From the NCBI GenBank assembly GCA_025465385.1, contig JAODNG010000391.1, forward strand, positions 1 to 7,188: DNA of 7,188 bases. The letters run 5' to 3'. This document shows positions 6,277 to 7,188 of this stretch, piece by piece (positions within the stretch are counted from its first letter, which is position 1; every line of letters begins with the position of its first letter). The notes beneath the pieces were generated by a model, which ran no database searches, was not told the DNA's origin, and saw nothing but the letters and a program-made list of their open reading frames with translations. Made by a program: the position numbers and the translations under genes. The DNA comes from Pseudonocardiales bacterium (GTDB lineage Bacteria > Actinomycetota > Actinomycetes > Mycobacteriales > Pseudonocardiaceae).

Positions 6277-6282
6277 ACGCTA
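6277..6282 (-). promoter_or_regulatory. Candidate -10 box for leaderless dapA
   Basis: TAGCGT on the - strand fits TANNNT and ends 6 bases before the dapA ATG (6270), with no ribosome binding site between. A TTGACC lies only 9 bases upstream of it, too close to be its -35. The box sits in the 56-base gap after the TIGR03085-type gene and would drive dapA-rnj as a separate unit. Confidence 0.45.
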
Positions 6283-6326
6283 CCGTTTGCCGGTCAACAC
6301 ACCGGTGATGAGTTCTGGGCTGCTGA

Positions 6327-6986
6327 CTAGAACCCCCGTCGGCTGTCCTGGAGCCGCTGGACGTCCATCGAGTCACCGTCAATGTCGACCATCGCCTCAG
6401 CACGGCCGTAGGCGTGCAACGTCAGCTCCTCGGGCGGACCCACGACGGTGACGCTTCGGCGACCACGCCGTGCGACGAGCTCCGTGCCGTCCGAGCCGCC
6501 GTCTGGACGGCTATCTGAGCGACGCAGCACGACACCGACGGGCGAGTGCCGGTAGCACAGCCGGGCAAGCTGGGACAGTACCGTCCACAGCGCCCCGGCA
6601 CGGTAGGAGTCTGCTGGCCGCTGTACCCACCCCCGCCCGATCCGTCGCACGTCCTCGTGATGAACGAAAAACTCAATTCCGTTGATCTTCTCCCCCAGCG
6701 GTCCCAGGCGCATCAACGACCACCACGGCGGCCCATTCCGGACCATGGCAAGAAGCTCTGGCCAGGGCCGTTCGGCGGTGCTGCGCTGTACCCGAGCCGT
6801 AAGCGGCGCCAGCGGCGGCAGCAGGATGCCTGCGGCGGCCCCCGGTCGACCCTCTCTGATCACTAGATGTGCCGCCAAGTCGCGGGTCGTCCACCCCTCG
6901 CACAACGTCGGGGCGTCCGGCCCCAGCTGCTCCATCAGATTGCACAGCTCGTGCCGCTCGGCAGCGGCAAGCGTCCGGTCCCCCAT
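6327..6986 (-). CDS. TIGR03085-type metal-binding protein (mycothiol-DinB / maleylpyruvate isomerase N-terminal fold)
   Basis: The 219-residue product has the hallmarks of the actinobacterial MDMPI_N/DinB-like group: GPDAPTLCEGWTTRDLAAHL (22-41) near the N-terminus and a second conserved block, EFFVHHEDVRR (105-115). H40 together with E105 and H109 matches the His...Glu-x3-His zinc triad of mycothiol-dependent maleylpyruvate isomerase, so a divalent metal site is likely. Some relatives use mycothiol as a thiol cofactor; the substrate here is unknown and I do not assign a reaction. Start choice: a GTG at 6998 overlaps the upstream stop as GTGA and would add 4 residues (MIAG). However, the ATG at 6986 has GGTGAT (6999-6994) 7 bases ahead, matching the anti-Shine-Dalgarno, whereas the purines before the GTG lie too close. 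Either way it is coupled to the upstream oxidoreductase gene. It ends 56 bases before dapA. Confidence 0.8.
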   Translation of the reverse strand: MGDRTLAAAERHELCNLMEQLGPDAPTLCEGWTTRDLAAHLVIREGRPGAAAGILLPPLAPLTARVQRSTAERPWPELLAMVRNGPPWWSLMRLGPLGEKINGIEFFVHHEDVRRIGRGWVQRPADSYRAGALWTVLSQLARLCYRHSPVGVVLRRSDSRPDGGSDGTELVARRGRRSVTVVGPPEELTLHAYGRAEAMVDIDGDSMDVQRLQDSRRGF

Positions 6987-6993
6987 GCCGGCA

Positions 6994-6999
6994 ATCACC
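6994..6999 (-). promoter_or_regulatory. Ribosome binding site favouring the ATG at 6986
   Basis: GGTGAT on the - strand complements the very 3' end of 16S rRNA, with 7 bases to the ATG at 6986. It contains the stop codon of the upstream gene, so termination and re-initiation would happen at the same spot. Confidence 0.4.
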
Positions 7000-7188
7000 C
7001 TTCCCGGTCAGGGCCGGCCGAGGTGAGCTCGACCTGCAAGAGCACGCGCTGCTCGCGCTCCATTGCCGCGCGGTAGTCGTCCCAGTCCGGATGTTCTCCG
7101 GCCACCCTCCGGTAGTAGTCCACCAGTCCTTCCATCGCCTCAGGTAGCTCGACTATCCGCACCGACCCACCGACCTGGACCCAGCGCC
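6995..7188 (-). CDS. Probable PPOX-class F420-dependent oxidoreductase, C-terminal part (cut by window edge)
   Basis: Only the last 63 codons are inside the window, read from the right edge to TGA at 6997-6995. The fragment starts in RWVQVGGSVRIVELPEAMEG, a beta strand plus acidic turn, continues through LVDYYRRVAGEHPDWDDYRA (about 21-40) and MEREQRVLLQVEL (about 42-54), and ends SAGPDREG. The order of a strand, then (Y)YR-x3-GEHPDWD-x-YR-x-AM, then RVLL-x-V resembles the C-terminal half of split-barrel PPOX-fold proteins that use deazaflavin F420, numerous in mycobacteria. The cofactor-binding N-terminal half is outside the window, so F420 use is an inference from the family. Its stop overlaps the alternative GTG of the next gene by 4 bases, implying one transcript. 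Confidence 0.65.
   Translation of the reverse strand, partial: RWVQVGGSVRIVELPEAMEGLVDYYRRVAGEHPDWDDYRAAMEREQRVLLQVELTSAGPDREG

Overview
The window looks like a chromosomal core segment from a mycobacterium or a close relative. The evidence is high GC with strong G/C preference at third codon positions, an ArgA protein that closely resembles, as I remember it, the single-domain Mycobacterium tuberculosis enzyme (Rv2747), and the linkage argA - ftsK - rnj - dapA, which matches Rv2747 - Rv2748c - Rv2752c - Rv2753c. The species cannot be fixed from the sequence alone.

Layout from left to right. A short non-coding lead (1-64) precedes argA on the + strand (65-565; N-acetylglutamate synthase, arginine biosynthesis). 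A 269-base spacer follows, holding one weak hairpin and one doubtful small ORF. Next, on the + strand, is a small gene for an unrecognised 84-residue protein with a strong ribosome binding site (835-1089). It converges almost end to end with ftsK. From there to the right edge everything is on the - strand. Read in the direction of transcription (right to left) the order is: the 3' end of a probable F420-dependent PPOX-fold oxidoreductase (7188-6995), a TIGR03085/mycothiol-DinB-type metal-binding protein (6986-6327), dapA (6270-5365), rnj for RNase J (5368-3650) and ftsK (3560-1107).

Four of these genes have known roles: arginine synthesis (ArgA), lysine and meso-diaminopimelate supply for the cell wall (DapA), RNA decay and maturation (RNase J), and chromosome translocation at the septum (FtsK). 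Two gene pairs are joined by 4-base GTGA stop/start overlaps: dapA/rnj and the oxidoreductase/TIGR03085 pair, the latter with an internal ATG as a competing start.

The most interesting signal is in the starts. The three genes that have no Shine-Dalgarno and no coupling (argA, ftsK, dapA) each carry a TANNNT -10 hexamer ending 6 or 7 bases before the start codon, and the hexamer is TAGCGT in both ftsK and dapA. This is the geometry of leaderless mRNAs, which are common in mycobacteria. The 84-residue gene next to argA is the main unexplained coding element. I see no mobile element, CRISPR array, rRNA or tRNA gene, and no clear evidence of a new multi-gene system.
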